A stretch of DNA of 64,000 nt from an uncultured bacterium. Its GTDB lineage: Bacteria; Bacteroidota; Rhodothermia; Rhodothermales; UBA10348. Numbering within the stretch: the first letter of the stretch is position 1; each line of letters opens with the position of its first letter. Positions 27,962-38,274 of this stretch are shown here, piece after piece. The notes beneath the pieces were generated by a model. That model was given only the letters and a program-made list of their open reading frames with translations, searched no databases and had not been told where the DNA came from. The DNA lies in NCBI GenBank assembly GCA_943788505.1, contig CALSQR010000001.1, positions 558,001-622,000 on the forward strand. Direction: 5' to 3'. The translations under genes were made by a program, and so were the position numbers.

Positions 27962-28031
27962 GAGGGGTGTTTTTCTCCGCAGCTACGCGCTACTGGATCC
28001 GTTTTTTTCCTCTGCCCTGTCGCTCACACAG

Positions 28032-29969
28032 CTACGGCAACACCACTACAGATTTGACGGCACGCATGGAACCTGTGCGAACCACGATCTGGTAGACGCC
28101 AGCGGCCGCCCCGCGGCCTGAGATCGTCATCAAGTCCCAGGTCAGTTCCAACTTGCCCGGTGAGCGCATACCTGAGCCGCCGGGCGGCCGCGCCACCTCG
28201 TGACCCAGCATGTCCAGCACGCGTACGTCAATATCGACAGATTCGCCCAGTTCTAGGATGATGGTTGCACGCTGTGAGACAGGGTTCGGATACACAGAAA
28301 TGTCTCGCAACGCAGTCGTGGAAGGAAACGCCTCTTTACCTGTGGACGTGATGGACACTGTCGCAAAATTGGTTTCAGCCCCTTCTATCGAGTTTGCACT
28401 CAGACCGGTCACTGCATAGTAGTACGTCCCTCCTACCTCAAGCGCTTCGTCATCGACGTAGTCGGGGTCCCATGAGATGGCAATCAGGTTTTTCACATCA
28501 TTGGTCATGTCACGAGCATCCGGCGTCGAGGCATCCGAGCGCATCCGGTAAACCCCCCATTTGTTGGCAACCGAAAAGCCCCCAAGCGGAGGGTCCCATC
28601 TGAGAGCAACGCCATTGCTTCCAGATACGGCCGTAAGACTGGTCGACGCGTCTGGAGGCCACGTGTCCTTGTACAGCATATAGGGTGTAAAAGCCTTTGT
28701 GCCATAAAAATCCGATATAAGAGCTTGGGTTAGTCCTTGATTCTGTGCTCGCCCCAGATTGTCGGCGCGAAAAAACACACTCCCTTGAATGCCGTCCATG
28801 ACTCGCCCTAAGCTCAATTGAGCTGGGATCTCGAAACCGTCAAACTCAGGTGCACCTCCATTAGCGAATGCCATATCTGCTTTATAAGCCGCAATCCCCG
28901 GATAAATGTGAATCCCATTTGCCTGATCCACCCACCACTCGGCGAGCTTTTCATGGTCCTGCGCTCCTCCAATCTTCCAGTACAATAGAGGTACCAAGTA
29001 ATCCACGCTTTCTACCAAGAGCCAATTTACAGGGTCTGAGAAGATGACGTTGAAAGCATCTAGACCCGAAATCCCTGGTGGTACTTGGTCTTTCCAAATG
29101 GGAAATGGGCTAACACCAAAACGGACGCCTGTTTTCAGGTTCTCAATTGCTGAATTGACCTCAACGATGAAGGCATTGATATTGTCACGTCGCCAATCCC
29201 CCATCGAGGTATATCCGAAACCAAACTGATTAAAGGTTTCCTCGTCTTCCATTGCGATTTGATAGGGCGGATAGGGATAAAAGTAGTCGTCAAAATGGAT
29301 ACCGTCGACATCATATCTGCGCACAATATCCTCGACGACATGAACGATGTGCTCTCGTGCCTGAGGTATTCCTGGGTTAATAATCGATAGAATAGATCCA
29401 ATTTTGTTGTCATCGGATCCCTTATAGGACGTCTCCAAAATCCATTCGGGATGTGTTTTTGTGATATGATTTCCGGCCAGATTAAAAGAGCCCACATCCG
29501 AAATAGCCCGAAATGGATTTAACCATGCGTGTAGTTCCATCCCGCGTTCATGCGCCAGATCAATTGCTACCGCCAGCGGATCCCAGTACGGGCTTGGCGT
29601 CCGCCCTTGCGTACCAGTAAGAAATTGAGACCAGGGCTCCAGGGCTGATGGATACATTGCATCTGCTTCAGAGCGGACCTGAAAAAAGACAGTATTTATT
29701 CCGGTACGGGCTAGCTCGTCGAACAAAAAGGCTAAGTCAGCCTGTTGTGTGGCCGGCGAATCAAACCTCGATTCAGGCCAATCGAGATTGTAAACAGTGG
29801 TTACCCACACCCCACGCATCTCATACTTGGGGTTTTGGGCTAAGGACGCCAAGCTCATCGATAACAGCCCCATCATCAGGCCCCTCAAAACAACGTATCT
29901 CGTTGCGCTATAGGGAGTCACGATTGTTTCATACGTTTTCACGATTATAGTTGACAGGATCCGTTTCAT
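28032..29969 (-). CDS. GHL10-type glycoside hydrolase-like protein with T9SS sorting domain
   Basis: A 645-residue secreted protein. The glycosyl-hydrolase-like 10 (DUF187) barrel spans about 45-440, beginning 'EMRGVWVTTVYNLDWPESR' and including 'GMELHAWLNPFRAISD' and 'DGIHFDDYFYPYP'. A fibronectin-III-like segment follows (about 455-545). The last ~85 residues are a T9SS sorting domain ('ISVYPNPVSQRATIILELG', 'VRVLDMLGHEVARPPG', 'GVYQIVVRTG'). The ATG at 29969 gives 25-30 residues before the hydrophobic signal (GLMMGLLSMSLASLAQ), so a later start inside the LRGLMM region is possible. Family members are thought to cleave peptidoglycan or polysaccharides; substrate unproven. Confidence 0.88.
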   Translation of the reverse strand: MKRILSTIIVKTYETIVTPYSATRYVVLRGLMMGLLSMSLASLAQNPKYEMRGVWVTTVYNLDWPESRFDSPATQQADLAFLFDELARTGINTVFFQVRSEADAMYPSALEPWSQFLTGTQGRTPSPYWDPLAVAIDLAHERGMELHAWLNPFRAISDVGSFNLAGNHITKTHPEWILETSYKGSDDNKIGSILSIINPGIPQAREHIVHVVEDIVRRYDVDGIHFDDYFYPYPPYQIAMEDEETFNQFGFGYTSMGDWRRDNINAFIVEVNSAIENLKTGVRFGVSPFPIWKDQVPPGISGLDAFNVIFSDPVNWLLVESVDYLVPLLYWKIGGAQDHEKLAEWWVDQANGIHIYPGIAAYKADMAFANGGAPEFDGFEIPAQLSLGRVMDGIQGSVFFRADNLGRAQNQGLTQALISDFYGTKAFTPYMLYKDTWPPDASTSLTAVSGSNGVALRWDPPLGGFSVANKWGVYRMRSDASTPDARDMTNDVKNLIAISWDPDYVDDEALEVGGTYYYAVTGLSANSIEGAETNFATVSITSTGKEAFPSTTALRDISVYPNPVSQRATIILELGESVDIDVRVLDMLGHEVARPPGGSGMRSPGKLELTWDLMTISGRGAAAGVYQIVVRTGSMRAVKSVVVLP

Positions 29970-30075
29970 TCAATACACTACTGGTTCAATCGTTTCGCTT
30001 TCGAGATGGCGGCTCCCACCCTTCTGCCGCAATATCCGAACGGCAAGATAAAATCTCATTCGAATTGGAGGCCTT

Positions 30076-31926
30076 ATGCGTAGAGTTACAAATTTGATGC
30101 TGTTGGTTGCATTCCTGTTTGCAGGAAGCGCCGCAGCACAAAGCACAGATTATTCGTGGACGGTTCCGCTGTCAGACGATGCACAGCGAGCTTTTTCGGC
30201 TGGACATTCCGGTGCTCGTACAGTTGCAGGTCCTTTTGATCTGGACAATGACGGCAAAATGGAAGTTTTGGTTTCGGACTACACAGGCGGCGCGCGTGTG
30301 CACGTTCTGGAAGTTGTAGGTCCTGACCAGTGGGAATGGGTCTACTCGACTCCCTTTCTAGACGTTGACGCATCGACCAACAACGGACGCGCCATCGCTG
30401 GTGGTGACATGGACGGTGACGGCAACGGAGAAATTTATTTCTTCGGTGGCGCAGGTTACGCTGACGGTTCGCCCTACCCATATGGACTTTACGTTTTCGA
30501 ATTTACCGGAACGGATAATGACTATGGCACAGAGCCTGCCACGGTGTACGAAATGCCGAACGCACCGAACCGCTGGCGTCAGGAGCAGATCGTCGTTCAA
30601 GACGTCGACAATGATGGCGTTCAGGAAATGATGTTTGGAAACAACGGAAATAACGCCGGTGACAACTGGTGGATTATTTCTGTTGATGGAGACATCGGAT
30701 CCGGTTTTGAAACGTGGTCAGATGAGGCCTACCTCAACTCCCGCGTTACCGACTGGGACCCTGTGAACCGTGGTGGTGGATCACCATACGGAATGGTTGC
30801 AGCTGACGTTGATGGCAACGGCATCAATGAAATCGTGATGTCAAGCTGGAATAACTTGAACATCACGATCGGTCAAGCAACAGGCGCTAACACTTACTAC
30901 TGGCCAGATGGATCGCTCGGCGATTACTGGCAGCATTTGTCGGGCTCCGACACCGTCACTCTTTTCGGTCTTGATGTTATTGATATCGATGGTGATGGTA
31001 ACGAAGAAGTATTTGGTTCGGAATACAATACTGGTGACGTTTTCGTCATCAACTATAATCCGGGTGAAAACGTCTTCACGCTTACGCCAGACAACTACTC
31101 ATACGCAGTAGTACCTGATCTTTCCTCATTGGGTCTCACCGCTGGTGACCTGGACGGTGACGGTCATATGGACCTAATCGGAACGGGCTCATCCTACACG
31201 TCTCAGCAGTTCAACAACGGTTTATCTCCCAACTGGGTGAACATCGTTGAGTTCACGGGGACGGATCCTGAAGACCCAACTCATTACTCGGATATCACGC
31301 AGGTATTCTTCCCGAATGACGTGGCTGATGACTTCGACCGCGTTACGCGTGATTCTGCAGGTGTTATGACCGAATACCGTGAAAATGGTGATCAGGGTCC
31401 TCAGTTTGCTTCCAAGTTCGCCTTCTTGGGTGACGTGGACGGAGATACCTACAACGAGGTAGCTCTGTCTATCCAGGGTGTTGATGATTCGCTGTACACG
31501 TACCACGAAGTCTTCAACCCTGCAGACTCTACCTACACTCGTACACTCACCTCTGTCGAAGCTGGACCAGCTCGCGTGTTCATGCGCATCCTGTCAGCAG
31601 GTGCCACCGGCATCTCGATCGAAGATGAGCGCGTTGTCATCCCAACGGACTATGTTCTCGAGCAGAACTATCCAAACCCGTTCAACCCGACAACAAACAT
31701 CCGCTTCGAATTGCCTCTCGACAAAGCCGTCTCGCTGACGATCTTTGATGTATCGGGACGTATCGTGAAGAAGCTTGTGGACAATCAGTACCTGTCTCAG
31801 GGCGTCCATGAAATTCAGTGGGATGGAACGAGCGATGCAGGTGGACAGGTTGCAAGTGGTACCTACCTCTACCAGCTGAAGTTTGGTAACTTTGCGCACA
31901 CCAAGACTATGGTGTTGCTGAAATAA
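30076..31926 (+). CDS. FG-GAP/VCBS-repeat secreted protein with T9SS sorting domain
   Basis: A 616-residue secreted protein with a signal peptide (MRRVTNLMLLVAFLFAGSAA AQ) and repeated Asp-rich calcium loops of FG-GAP type ('FDLDNDGKMEVLVSDY', 'GGDMDGDGNGEIYFFGG', 'DVDNDGVQEMMFGN', 'DIDGDGNEEVFGSEY', 'GDLDGDGHMDLIGTG'), suggesting a beta-propeller. The C-terminal ~85 residues are a strong T9SS type-A signal ('LEQNYPNPFNPTTNIRFELP', 'FDVSGRIVKKLVD', 'ASGTYLYQLKFG'). A purine-rich GGAGG at 30067-30071 lies 4 nt before the ATG. A strong terminator follows. Codon usage looks smoother than in its neighbours, compatible with high expression. Function unknown. Confidence 0.9.
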   Translation: MRRVTNLMLLVAFLFAGSAAAQSTDYSWTVPLSDDAQRAFSAGHSGARTVAGPFDLDNDGKMEVLVSDYTGGARVHVLEVVGPDQWEWVYSTPFLDVDASTNNGRAIAGGDMDGDGNGEIYFFGGAGYADGSPYPYGLYVFEFTGTDNDYGTEPATVYEMPNAPNRWRQEQIVVQDVDNDGVQEMMFGNNGNNAGDNWWIISVDGDIGSGFETWSDEAYLNSRVTDWDPVNRGGGSPYGMVAADVDGNGINEIVMSSWNNLNITIGQATGANTYYWPDGSLGDYWQHLSGSDTVTLFGLDVIDIDGDGNEEVFGSEYNTGDVFVINYNPGENVFTLTPDNYSYAVVPDLSSLGLTAGDLDGDGHMDLIGTGSSYTSQQFNNGLSPNWVNIVEFTGTDPEDPTHYSDITQVFFPNDVADDFDRVTRDSAGVMTEYRENGDQGPQFASKFAFLGDVDGDTYNEVALSIQGVDDSLYTYHEVFNPADSTYTRTLTSVEAGPARVFMRILSAGATGISIEDERVVIPTDYVLEQNYPNPFNPTTNIRFELPLDKAVSLTIFDVSGRIVKKLVDNQYLSQGVHEIQWDGTSDAGGQVASGTYLYQLKFGNFAHTKTMVLLK

Positions 31927-31946
31927 ACCGGCTTGCTTAAAAACAT

Positions 31947-31978
31947 GGGGAGGCCCTTTTCGGGCCTCCCCTTTTTTT
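31947..31978 (+). terminator. Intrinsic terminator after the FG-GAP gene
   Basis: Stem GGGGAGGCCC (31947-31956) and GGGCCTCCCC (31962-31971), 5-nt loop, then seven T. A textbook rho-independent terminator isolating this gene from the TonB-receptor operon. Confidence 0.95.
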
Positions 31979-32046
31979 GCCGTTAAAGTGCTGTTAACGG
32001 TATTTTCGGGCTTCACGTCCGAATAAAGATTCATTCCGCAGAATCC

Positions 32047-34809
32047 ATGCGCAGACAGAGCCTCCTTTTCCTATTCGTCCTTGCCATTACTGCGCAAACT
32101 GCGTTCGCTCAGGGCAAAATTGCCGGTCGTGTCTTGGACGCGATTACCGGTGAAGGTCTCATCGGTGTGAACGTAGTGCTTGATGGCACCACACAAGGGA
32201 CGACCACCGATGTGGAAGGTAATTACATCATCCTGAATGTCAGACCCGGCGAGTATACCCTCCGGTTCTCCTATATCGGATTCTCGACACAGTTGATCGC
32301 GGGCATTAACGTCCAAACTGGTCAGACAACCCGATACGATCTGGATATGAGGGAAGAGGTCATCGAGGGGGAGGAAATCGTCATTCAAGCCGAGCGACCG
32401 CTCGTACAAAAAGACTTGACATCATCCTCCGTAACGGTGAATGCCGAGGAAATTGATGCGCTGCCGGTTGAAGGGTTCTTTGGCGTACTAGTTACTCAGG
32501 CTGGGGTCAATCAAGGTCCAGGAGGCGAAGTTCATATTCGCGGTGGGCGGTCAAACGAGATTGCCTACCTCGTTGATGGTATGTCGGTAGGCAACCCGTT
32601 CGAAACAAACGGTCTTGCCACGTCAGTCGCTGCAGATGCCATCCAGGAAATGACGGTCATATCTGGCGCATTTAATGCAGAGTACGGAAAGGCCATGTCT
32701 GGTATCGTGAACCTGGTCACCAAAGAAGGTGAGGAGCGATATGCTGGTTCTGTTAGTTTTTATGGTGGTGATAATGTCACCAAGCATTCCAACATCTTTG
32801 GCCCTCCGACGTCCACCGGCAACATCGGTGTCAATGTCTACACCATGGAAGGCACATTATCAGGCCCGCTGCCTTTCTACAAAAAAATAAGGTTCTTCAT
32901 CTCTGGCCGCTATGATGAGAACAAGGGTACAATCTTCGGGAAGGACATCCACCTCCCCTCTGATTCGGCCAACTTCAACGGTGGCCCTGATGTATTAGAC
33001 AACATTCGGGAATTCATTCCAGACTACGATGGTCCGGCTTGGTATTACGAACTCCACGGAAAGCCCTGGTATGAATTCGGCGCTGGTGATCCTCTTCCTG
33101 GAAAAGACCGGGCTATGAACCCACGCGAAAGCGGCAATATTATCGCCAAGTTCAGCATGCGCCCCATTCGGAGTGCCAGGTTGGAATACTCCTTCCTCTT
33201 GGACGGCGCGAAAAGCAAGCTCTATAGCTTCGCCTACACGTATAATCCAGATGGAACGGCTAGCTACAGAGACAAAAGCACGAATCACAGCCTTCACTGG
33301 ACCCAGACACTGAGCGAAAGAGCCTTTTACACACTTCGGATGTCGTATGCCAATTCTGAAGCGAAAACGTTCTTATATGAGGATCCGCTCAACCCTCTTT
33401 ACGTCTCCTCTGGCGACGTAGTTGGGTTTCCTGGCAATCAGTTCCTCTTCGGTGGCGATCAGAAAGGTCATACGTATGAGTCTTCCACCTCATTACGCAT
33501 CAAGGGTGACATAACACAGCAATTAGGCATCATCCACGAGGCTAAAGCTGGGTTTGAAATTAACCGGCACTCACTGGACCGACGCAATTTTGCCGTGCTA
33601 TATGACGGAGATAACTACCCCGTCCCAACGGTTCCAGATGTGTCTACGCCTGCGCACGATTACTACGCTGACCAGAAGGTCACTGAGTTCAGTGCGTATG
33701 CGCAGGACAAGCTGGAATTCGATGATTTCATCATCAACGCCGGACTGCGATTCGAATACTTTGAGCCCAACGGCAAGTTTATCCCGAATCTGCTGGATCC
33801 CATGGCCGAGGATGACCCGCTTCAGAGCGCCGAGGCAACTACCATCGTAATGCCCCGCCTTGGAGTGTCGTTCCCCATCACGGAAACCGGAATCATTCAC
33901 TTCTCCTACGGTCATTTTGCTCAGATGCCCCGTCTGCGCAACCTGTATCTAAATCCGGAATTTGAATTCAGCCTTTCGTCTGCACCAACGTTCGGTAATA
34001 CGAACATGCGTCCAGAGCGTACTGTGCAGTATGAGATTGGCCTTCAGCAAGGACTGACGGATGACCTCGCCTTCGACATCACTGGGTTCTTCAAGGATAT
34101 TCGAGATTACCTCGCTCTTCAGACCATTCGTTTCTCTACGATTTCTGGAGAAGACCTGTACAACATCTATCTGAACCGAGACTACGCTAACGTGAAGGGC
34201 GTCACCTTTGCGCTCACCAAGCGTCGTCCACGTGATGGGATGCTTTCTGCTTCTGTGGATTACACCTTCCAAATGGCCGAAGGAAACAACAACCAGACCA
34301 ACTCCTTCTTCTTCAACTCGTTGTCGGGCAGAGAGAATGAGCTAGAATTGATTCCGCTCAGCTTCGACCAGCGGCACATCGTTTCCGGAACGGTCACCTT
34401 GACGAAACCGGGCAGATGGGGTGCTTCATTCATCTCTTCGTACTCAACAGGTTACCCGTACACGCCCCAGCTCTTCGATCAGAAGATCGATCAGCTACCG
34501 AACCAGGAGCGCAAGCCAAGTCTGTTCAAGATGGATGCCCACCTCTATTACAATGTACCACTTTCAGGTCGCGGATCGATGCGAGTGTTCGCCAAAGTGT
34601 TCAACGTCTTTGATCACTTGAACGAACAGTTCGTCTTCAACGACACGGGTCGAGCCACGTATTCGCTGAATGGCCAACGCGGCGTGCACGCGTCATGGGA
34701 GTCTGCCTACGGGTTACCCGGCATTGCCGATTTGGACGAGTACAACACCCGTCCGAGTTACTACAGTTCTCCGCGCGAAGTGCGCCTTGGAGCCACCCTT
34801 TCATTCTGA
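32047..34809 (+). CDS. TonB-dependent receptor (carboxypeptidase-regulatory-like N-terminus)
   Basis: A 920-residue outer-membrane receptor. Signal peptide 1-21 (MRRQSLLFLFVLAITAQTAF AQ). Residues ~24-105 are a CarboxypepD_reg-like domain ('KIAGRVLDAITGEGLIGVNV', 'LRFSYIGFSTQLIAGINV'). The plug runs from ~120 ('VNAEEIDALPVEGFFGVLVT', 'EVHIRGGRSNEIAYLVDGM', 'FNAEYGKAMSGIVNLVTKEG'). A C-terminal beta-barrel of ~650 residues ends in 'REVRLGATLSF' with the terminal Phe. Unlike SusC it has no adjacent SusD lipoprotein. It heads an operon with a large T9SS protein and a PorV-like protein. Substrate unknown. Confidence 0.93.
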   Translation: MRRQSLLFLFVLAITAQTAFAQGKIAGRVLDAITGEGLIGVNVVLDGTTQGTTTDVEGNYIILNVRPGEYTLRFSYIGFSTQLIAGINVQTGQTTRYDLDMREEVIEGEEIVIQAERPLVQKDLTSSSVTVNAEEIDALPVEGFFGVLVTQAGVNQGPGGEVHIRGGRSNEIAYLVDGMSVGNPFETNGLATSVAADAIQEMTVISGAFNAEYGKAMSGIVNLVTKEGEERYAGSVSFYGGDNVTKHSNIFGPPTSTGNIGVNVYTMEGTLSGPLPFYKKIRFFISGRYDENKGTIFGKDIHLPSDSANFNGGPDVLDNIREFIPDYDGPAWYYELHGKPWYEFGAGDPLPGKDRAMNPRESGNIIAKFSMRPIRSARLEYSFLLDGAKSKLYSFAYTYNPDGTASYRDKSTNHSLHWTQTLSERAFYTLRMSYANSEAKTFLYEDPLNPLYVSSGDVVGFPGNQFLFGGDQKGHTYESSTSLRIKGDITQQLGIIHEAKAGFEINRHSLDRRNFAVLYDGDNYPVPTVPDVSTPAHDYYADQKVTEFSAYAQDKLEFDDFIINAGLRFEYFEPNGKFIPNLLDPMAEDDPLQSAEATTIVMPRLGVSFPITETGIIHFSYGHFAQMPRLRNLYLNPEFEFSLSSAPTFGNTNMRPERTVQYEIGLQQGLTDDLAFDITGFFKDIRDYLALQTIRFSTISGEDLYNIYLNRDYANVKGVTFALTKRRPRDGMLSASVDYTFQMAEGNNNQTNSFFFNSLSGRENELELIPLSFDQRHIVSGTVTLTKPGRWGASFISSYSTGYPYTPQLFDQKIDQLPNQERKPSLFKMDAHLYYNVPLSGRGSMRVFAKVFNVFDHLNEQFVFNDTGRATYSLNGQRGVHASWESAYGLPGIADLDEYNTRPSYYSSPREVRLGATLSF

Positions 34810-34860
34810 CCAGGCAGCTCCATGACAAACGACCAATCAACTTTTGACTTTTCTTCCATC

Positions 34861-37800
34861 ATGTCGATATCGACTCGATTGACATCATCAGCCCTGCTCC
34901 TCCTCATTGCGATTGTTGCGCTTCCTGATGGTGCAAATGCACAGGAACGCGAGCGTGGATGGGATTATTCGGAGCAGCGAAACTGGATCAACCGCCAGAC
35001 CAATAAAGGCGGTGAAATGGCCGTCGCCGACTGCTTCGAGGATACCACGAACCGTCGCGACGTTATTCTAAACGGAAACCGAATCACCACTCAGATTCTG
35101 AACTTCGGTTCGATCTCCGCTCCCGGAAACACGATTACTGACATCGTTTGGAATGGACTCGGTTACGGATACGAATTTGGCCCGTTCGTAGCTGCGGAAG
35201 TTGTCGATGTGGGACACAAAGACCCGAAAAGCGTCCTGAAAAGGGATGAAAACGGCCAGGTCGTCACGGACGAAAACGGCGATCCAGTTTGGGTGATGCA
35301 CATCGTTTCCGATGGTATTGCATCCAATGGCGGTGAAGTGTCACCTGATGGATCAGAACGCTGGGGATGGCATCCGATTCCGTGCGCCGAGCCTGTCGGT
35401 AGCTTCGAAGGAATTGAAGTGGTTAGCCCCGAATCTGACTTTATTCCTACGTCCGATGCCGCGGACGACAATCTGGATGGCAAGCCTGACTCGTGGCCAA
35501 CGACCTGGTACAATGACGTCTTGAAGGACTATGTATGGCCAGGTGCCTTGCAGCAGGGAGCCTCCAACGCTGACAAGGAAGCCCTGTACTTCATGAATGA
35601 CTATTCCAACAGGGAATTCCACTACTACCCATTTCCGTCCGATTCGACGAAGAAAGGATTGGGTCTCGAAGTCGAAGTCCGTCTCTATCAGTGGGCGAAC
35701 CCGCTTGCGGAAGACGCCATCTTCTTGATCTACAAGATTTCCAATAAGAGTGAAACCGATCTCGACAAAGTCACTTTTGGAATGTGGGGTGACCCACACG
35801 TCGGAGGGCCTGGTGACTGGGCCGATGACCTCGCCTTTTTCGACAAAGAGCGTAACATGGTCTTCGCGTGGGACAACAACCAGGTCGGTGACATTCCAGG
35901 ACGGATTCCTGGGTATTTCGGCTACAAGTTTTTGGAAAGCCCTGGCCTCGGCAACGAGATCATCAACGGTGTCTTCTATGCAGGTGATGGCATCGACAAT
36001 GACAACGACGGCATGATCGATGAATCCTGGACGGATGGTATCGACAACGACAACGATTGGAATCCGGAACGGGACGACGTTGGAATTGACGGCATCCCAG
36101 GAACGGGTGATCAGGGTGAAAATGACGGATTCCCAACGGCAGGTGATCAATTCGATATCACCAAGCCGGGCGAGCCAAACTTTGAGTTCACCGATATCGA
36201 CGAGTCCGATATGATCGGACTGACCTCCTTCTCCTCTCCCCGATTCGCTGGATCATCTATTTCCGACGATGAACGGGTGTATGCGCTCGTAGAGCCAGGC
36301 AATTTCGATGAAGTCCCGTCCGAACCTGGGGATTACGTCTTTTTGTATGGATCGGGAAGTTTCCCGCTGCGTGCAGGCGAAACGAAACGGTTCTCCATCG
36401 CTCTTCTTGTTGGCGAAAACCTTTCTGACTTGAGGCTTAATGCTGAAACGGTGCAGCAGATATTCGACGTCGGATATCGCTTTGCCCGTCCACCTGAAAA
36501 ACCACGGCTTCGAGCAGTCCCTGGCGACGGCGAAGTAACCCTGTATTGGGACAATAACGCCGAGCTTTCTGTCGACCCTTTATCTCGTACCCGAGATTTC
36601 GAGGGATATGCGATTTACCGTTCAACCGACAATGAATTCAGCGATCAGCAGACGATCACTGACATCAATGGGTCGAAATTCCTTTTCCAACCGCTGCAGA
36701 ATGAACTGGGAGTGGAGGCCAAATTTGATCTCGACAACGGTTTAGCTGGTCCAAGCCCCATCGTCTTCCCAAATCGGGGAGTCTCATTTGACCTGGGTGA
36801 TGACACAGGACTCTTTCATACCTACACAGACACGGACGTCGTCAACGGACAGACCTATTACTACGGCGTCACCGCGTACGACCGCGGCTATGCACCAGGT
36901 CAGGAAGGCGACTTTGGGAATGGTATTCCCCCAAGCGAAACGTCAAAAACCGTCACGTTCAACCCTGTCACGGACAGTTACATCTACGATGTTAATACCG
37001 CCTCCGTCATTCCCCGACCGCGCGTGGCCGGCTATGTAGCGCCGTCTATAGAGGCGGCCGGTGGCATTATCCGACAAAGTGGACACGGAACGGGCGACAT
37101 CACGATCCGAATCATCGACGAAATGTCGGTTCGCAATGGTGCGTCGTATGACATCGTATTCCACGAAGAAACTGGCAGAGATATTAGCTACTCAATCGAG
37201 GACCTGAACACGATTCAGACCAAGATTCGTGCGGTTGTAGGAAAGACCAGCTCCCTGGGATATCAGAATATTAGTGAGGCTTCATTCGTCCTTTCCCGTT
37301 CCGACGGAACAGTATTATCGTCACTTGACGACTACTTGCTTGTCCCTGAGTCCGGCGTGGTTCAGATTGTAGGCTCGACAATCAGCGATGGAGATTCGCT
37401 GTCAGCCTCATTCCGCTACTTCCCCATTGCTCAAAGCAAACTCATGGCCGGTGAAGAAGCCAATCCTGTATTCGATGGAATGCACATCTTCGTCGAAGAT
37501 GCTGAGCTGACCGTGGATGAGGACGAAACGGGTTGGTCTTCCGGAGGTGAAGGCATCAGCTTTGAAATTGATGTCGCCCGGGCTGGTCCCGGAAGAAAAC
37601 GGCAGCCCTTCGATTATGAGGTGACGTTTGATGATGGGTTCATCTCGAATGGTTTCTCGAACAACCTGCCACTGCCCTTCACAGTAACCAACCTTACGCA
37701 AGCCAATCAGCAGATCGAAGTTTTCGCAACTGATGTGGACCGTGACGGTGAATGGGATCTAAACGAGCCTGTTATCTTCCTTGATATTGTAGACGACAGC

Positions 37801-38274
37801 ATGGTGGCAAGTTGGCAAGTTACATTCACCGATAATGGCAGCATGCCTGGGAGTGGAGATGTTCTGTATATCGAGACGAACAAACCATTTGCAAGCGATG
37901 ATCACTTTACGTTCGGAACGGTTTCGGCGATGACGGACGCGGACCTTCTCAAAGAAGAGCTGCGTGAGATCTACACCGTTCCCAACCCTTACGTCGCAAC
38001 CAATGAACTGGAACCAAGAAATCCAGTATCTCGCTCTGAGCGCGGCGATAGGCGATTGTACTTCGCGAATGTCCCTGCTCAGGCTACCATACGAATTTAC
38101 ACTCTGGCGGGTGAGTTGGTTGATACAATCAACCACAACAGCACCCTTGACGACGGAAAGGCCTTTTGGGACCTCCGAACCAAGGACAACATGAACATCG
38201 CGTACGGCCTCTACATCTTCCATGTAGACTCTGCAGAAGGCTCGTATATCGGCAAATTCGCGGTGATCAAATGA
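34861..38274 (+). CDS. Large T9SS-secreted surface protein (1,137 aa)
   Basis: No family recognised for the bulk. The start is put at the ATG at 34861, which gives a direct signal peptide (RLTSSALLLLIAIVALPDGA); an ATG at 34822 would add 13 polar residues in front. Mid-protein there is an Asp/Asn-rich segment ('GIDNDNDGMIDESWTDGIDN', 'DDVGIDGIPGTGDQGEND') resembling thrombospondin-3-type calcium loops. A fibronectin-III-like part follows ('PRLRAVPGDGEVTLYWDNNA', 'TYYYGVTAYDRGY'). The C-terminus is a T9SS-like sorting domain ('IYTVPNPYVATNELE', 'IRIYTLAGELVDTINH', 'AYGLYIFHVDSAEGSYIGKF'). It lies 51 nt after the TonB receptor and overlaps the PorV-like start by 4 nt. Confidence 0.85.
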   Translation: MSISTRLTSSALLLLIAIVALPDGANAQERERGWDYSEQRNWINRQTNKGGEMAVADCFEDTTNRRDVILNGNRITTQILNFGSISAPGNTITDIVWNGLGYGYEFGPFVAAEVVDVGHKDPKSVLKRDENGQVVTDENGDPVWVMHIVSDGIASNGGEVSPDGSERWGWHPIPCAEPVGSFEGIEVVSPESDFIPTSDAADDNLDGKPDSWPTTWYNDVLKDYVWPGALQQGASNADKEALYFMNDYSNREFHYYPFPSDSTKKGLGLEVEVRLYQWANPLAEDAIFLIYKISNKSETDLDKVTFGMWGDPHVGGPGDWADDLAFFDKERNMVFAWDNNQVGDIPGRIPGYFGYKFLESPGLGNEIINGVFYAGDGIDNDNDGMIDESWTDGIDNDNDWNPERDDVGIDGIPGTGDQGENDGFPTAGDQFDITKPGEPNFEFTDIDESDMIGLTSFSSPRFAGSSISDDERVYALVEPGNFDEVPSEPGDYVFLYGSGSFPLRAGETKRFSIALLVGENLSDLRLNAETVQQIFDVGYRFARPPEKPRLRAVPGDGEVTLYWDNNAELSVDPLSRTRDFEGYAIYRSTDNEFSDQQTITDINGSKFLFQPLQNELGVEAKFDLDNGLAGPSPIVFPNRGVSFDLGDDTGLFHTYTDTDVVNGQTYYYGVTAYDRGYAPGQEGDFGNGIPPSETSKTVTFNPVTDSYIYDVNTASVIPRPRVAGYVAPSIEAAGGIIRQSGHGTGDITIRIIDEMSVRNGASYDIVFHEETGRDISYSIEDLNTIQTKIRAVVGKTSSLGYQNISEASFVLSRSDGTVLSSLDDYLLVPESGVVQIVGSTISDGDSLSASFRYFPIAQSKLMAGEEANPVFDGMHIFVEDAELTVDEDETGWSSGGEGISFEIDVARAGPGRKRQPFDYEVTFDDGFISNGFSNNLPLPFTVTNLTQANQQIEVFATDVDRDGEWDLNEPVIFLDIVDDSMVASWQVTFTDNGSMPGSGDVLYIETNKPFASDDHFTFGTVSAMTDADLLKEELREIYTVPNPYVATNELEPRNPVSRSERGDRRLYFANVPAQATIRIYTLAGELVDTINHNSTLDDGKAFWDLRTKDNMNIAYGLYIFHVDSAEGSYIGKFAVIK

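Noticed and set aside
35353-36150. 265-codon minus-strand open frame inside the large T9SS protein gene
   Set aside because: Shadow of the coding strand; no protein-like motifs.
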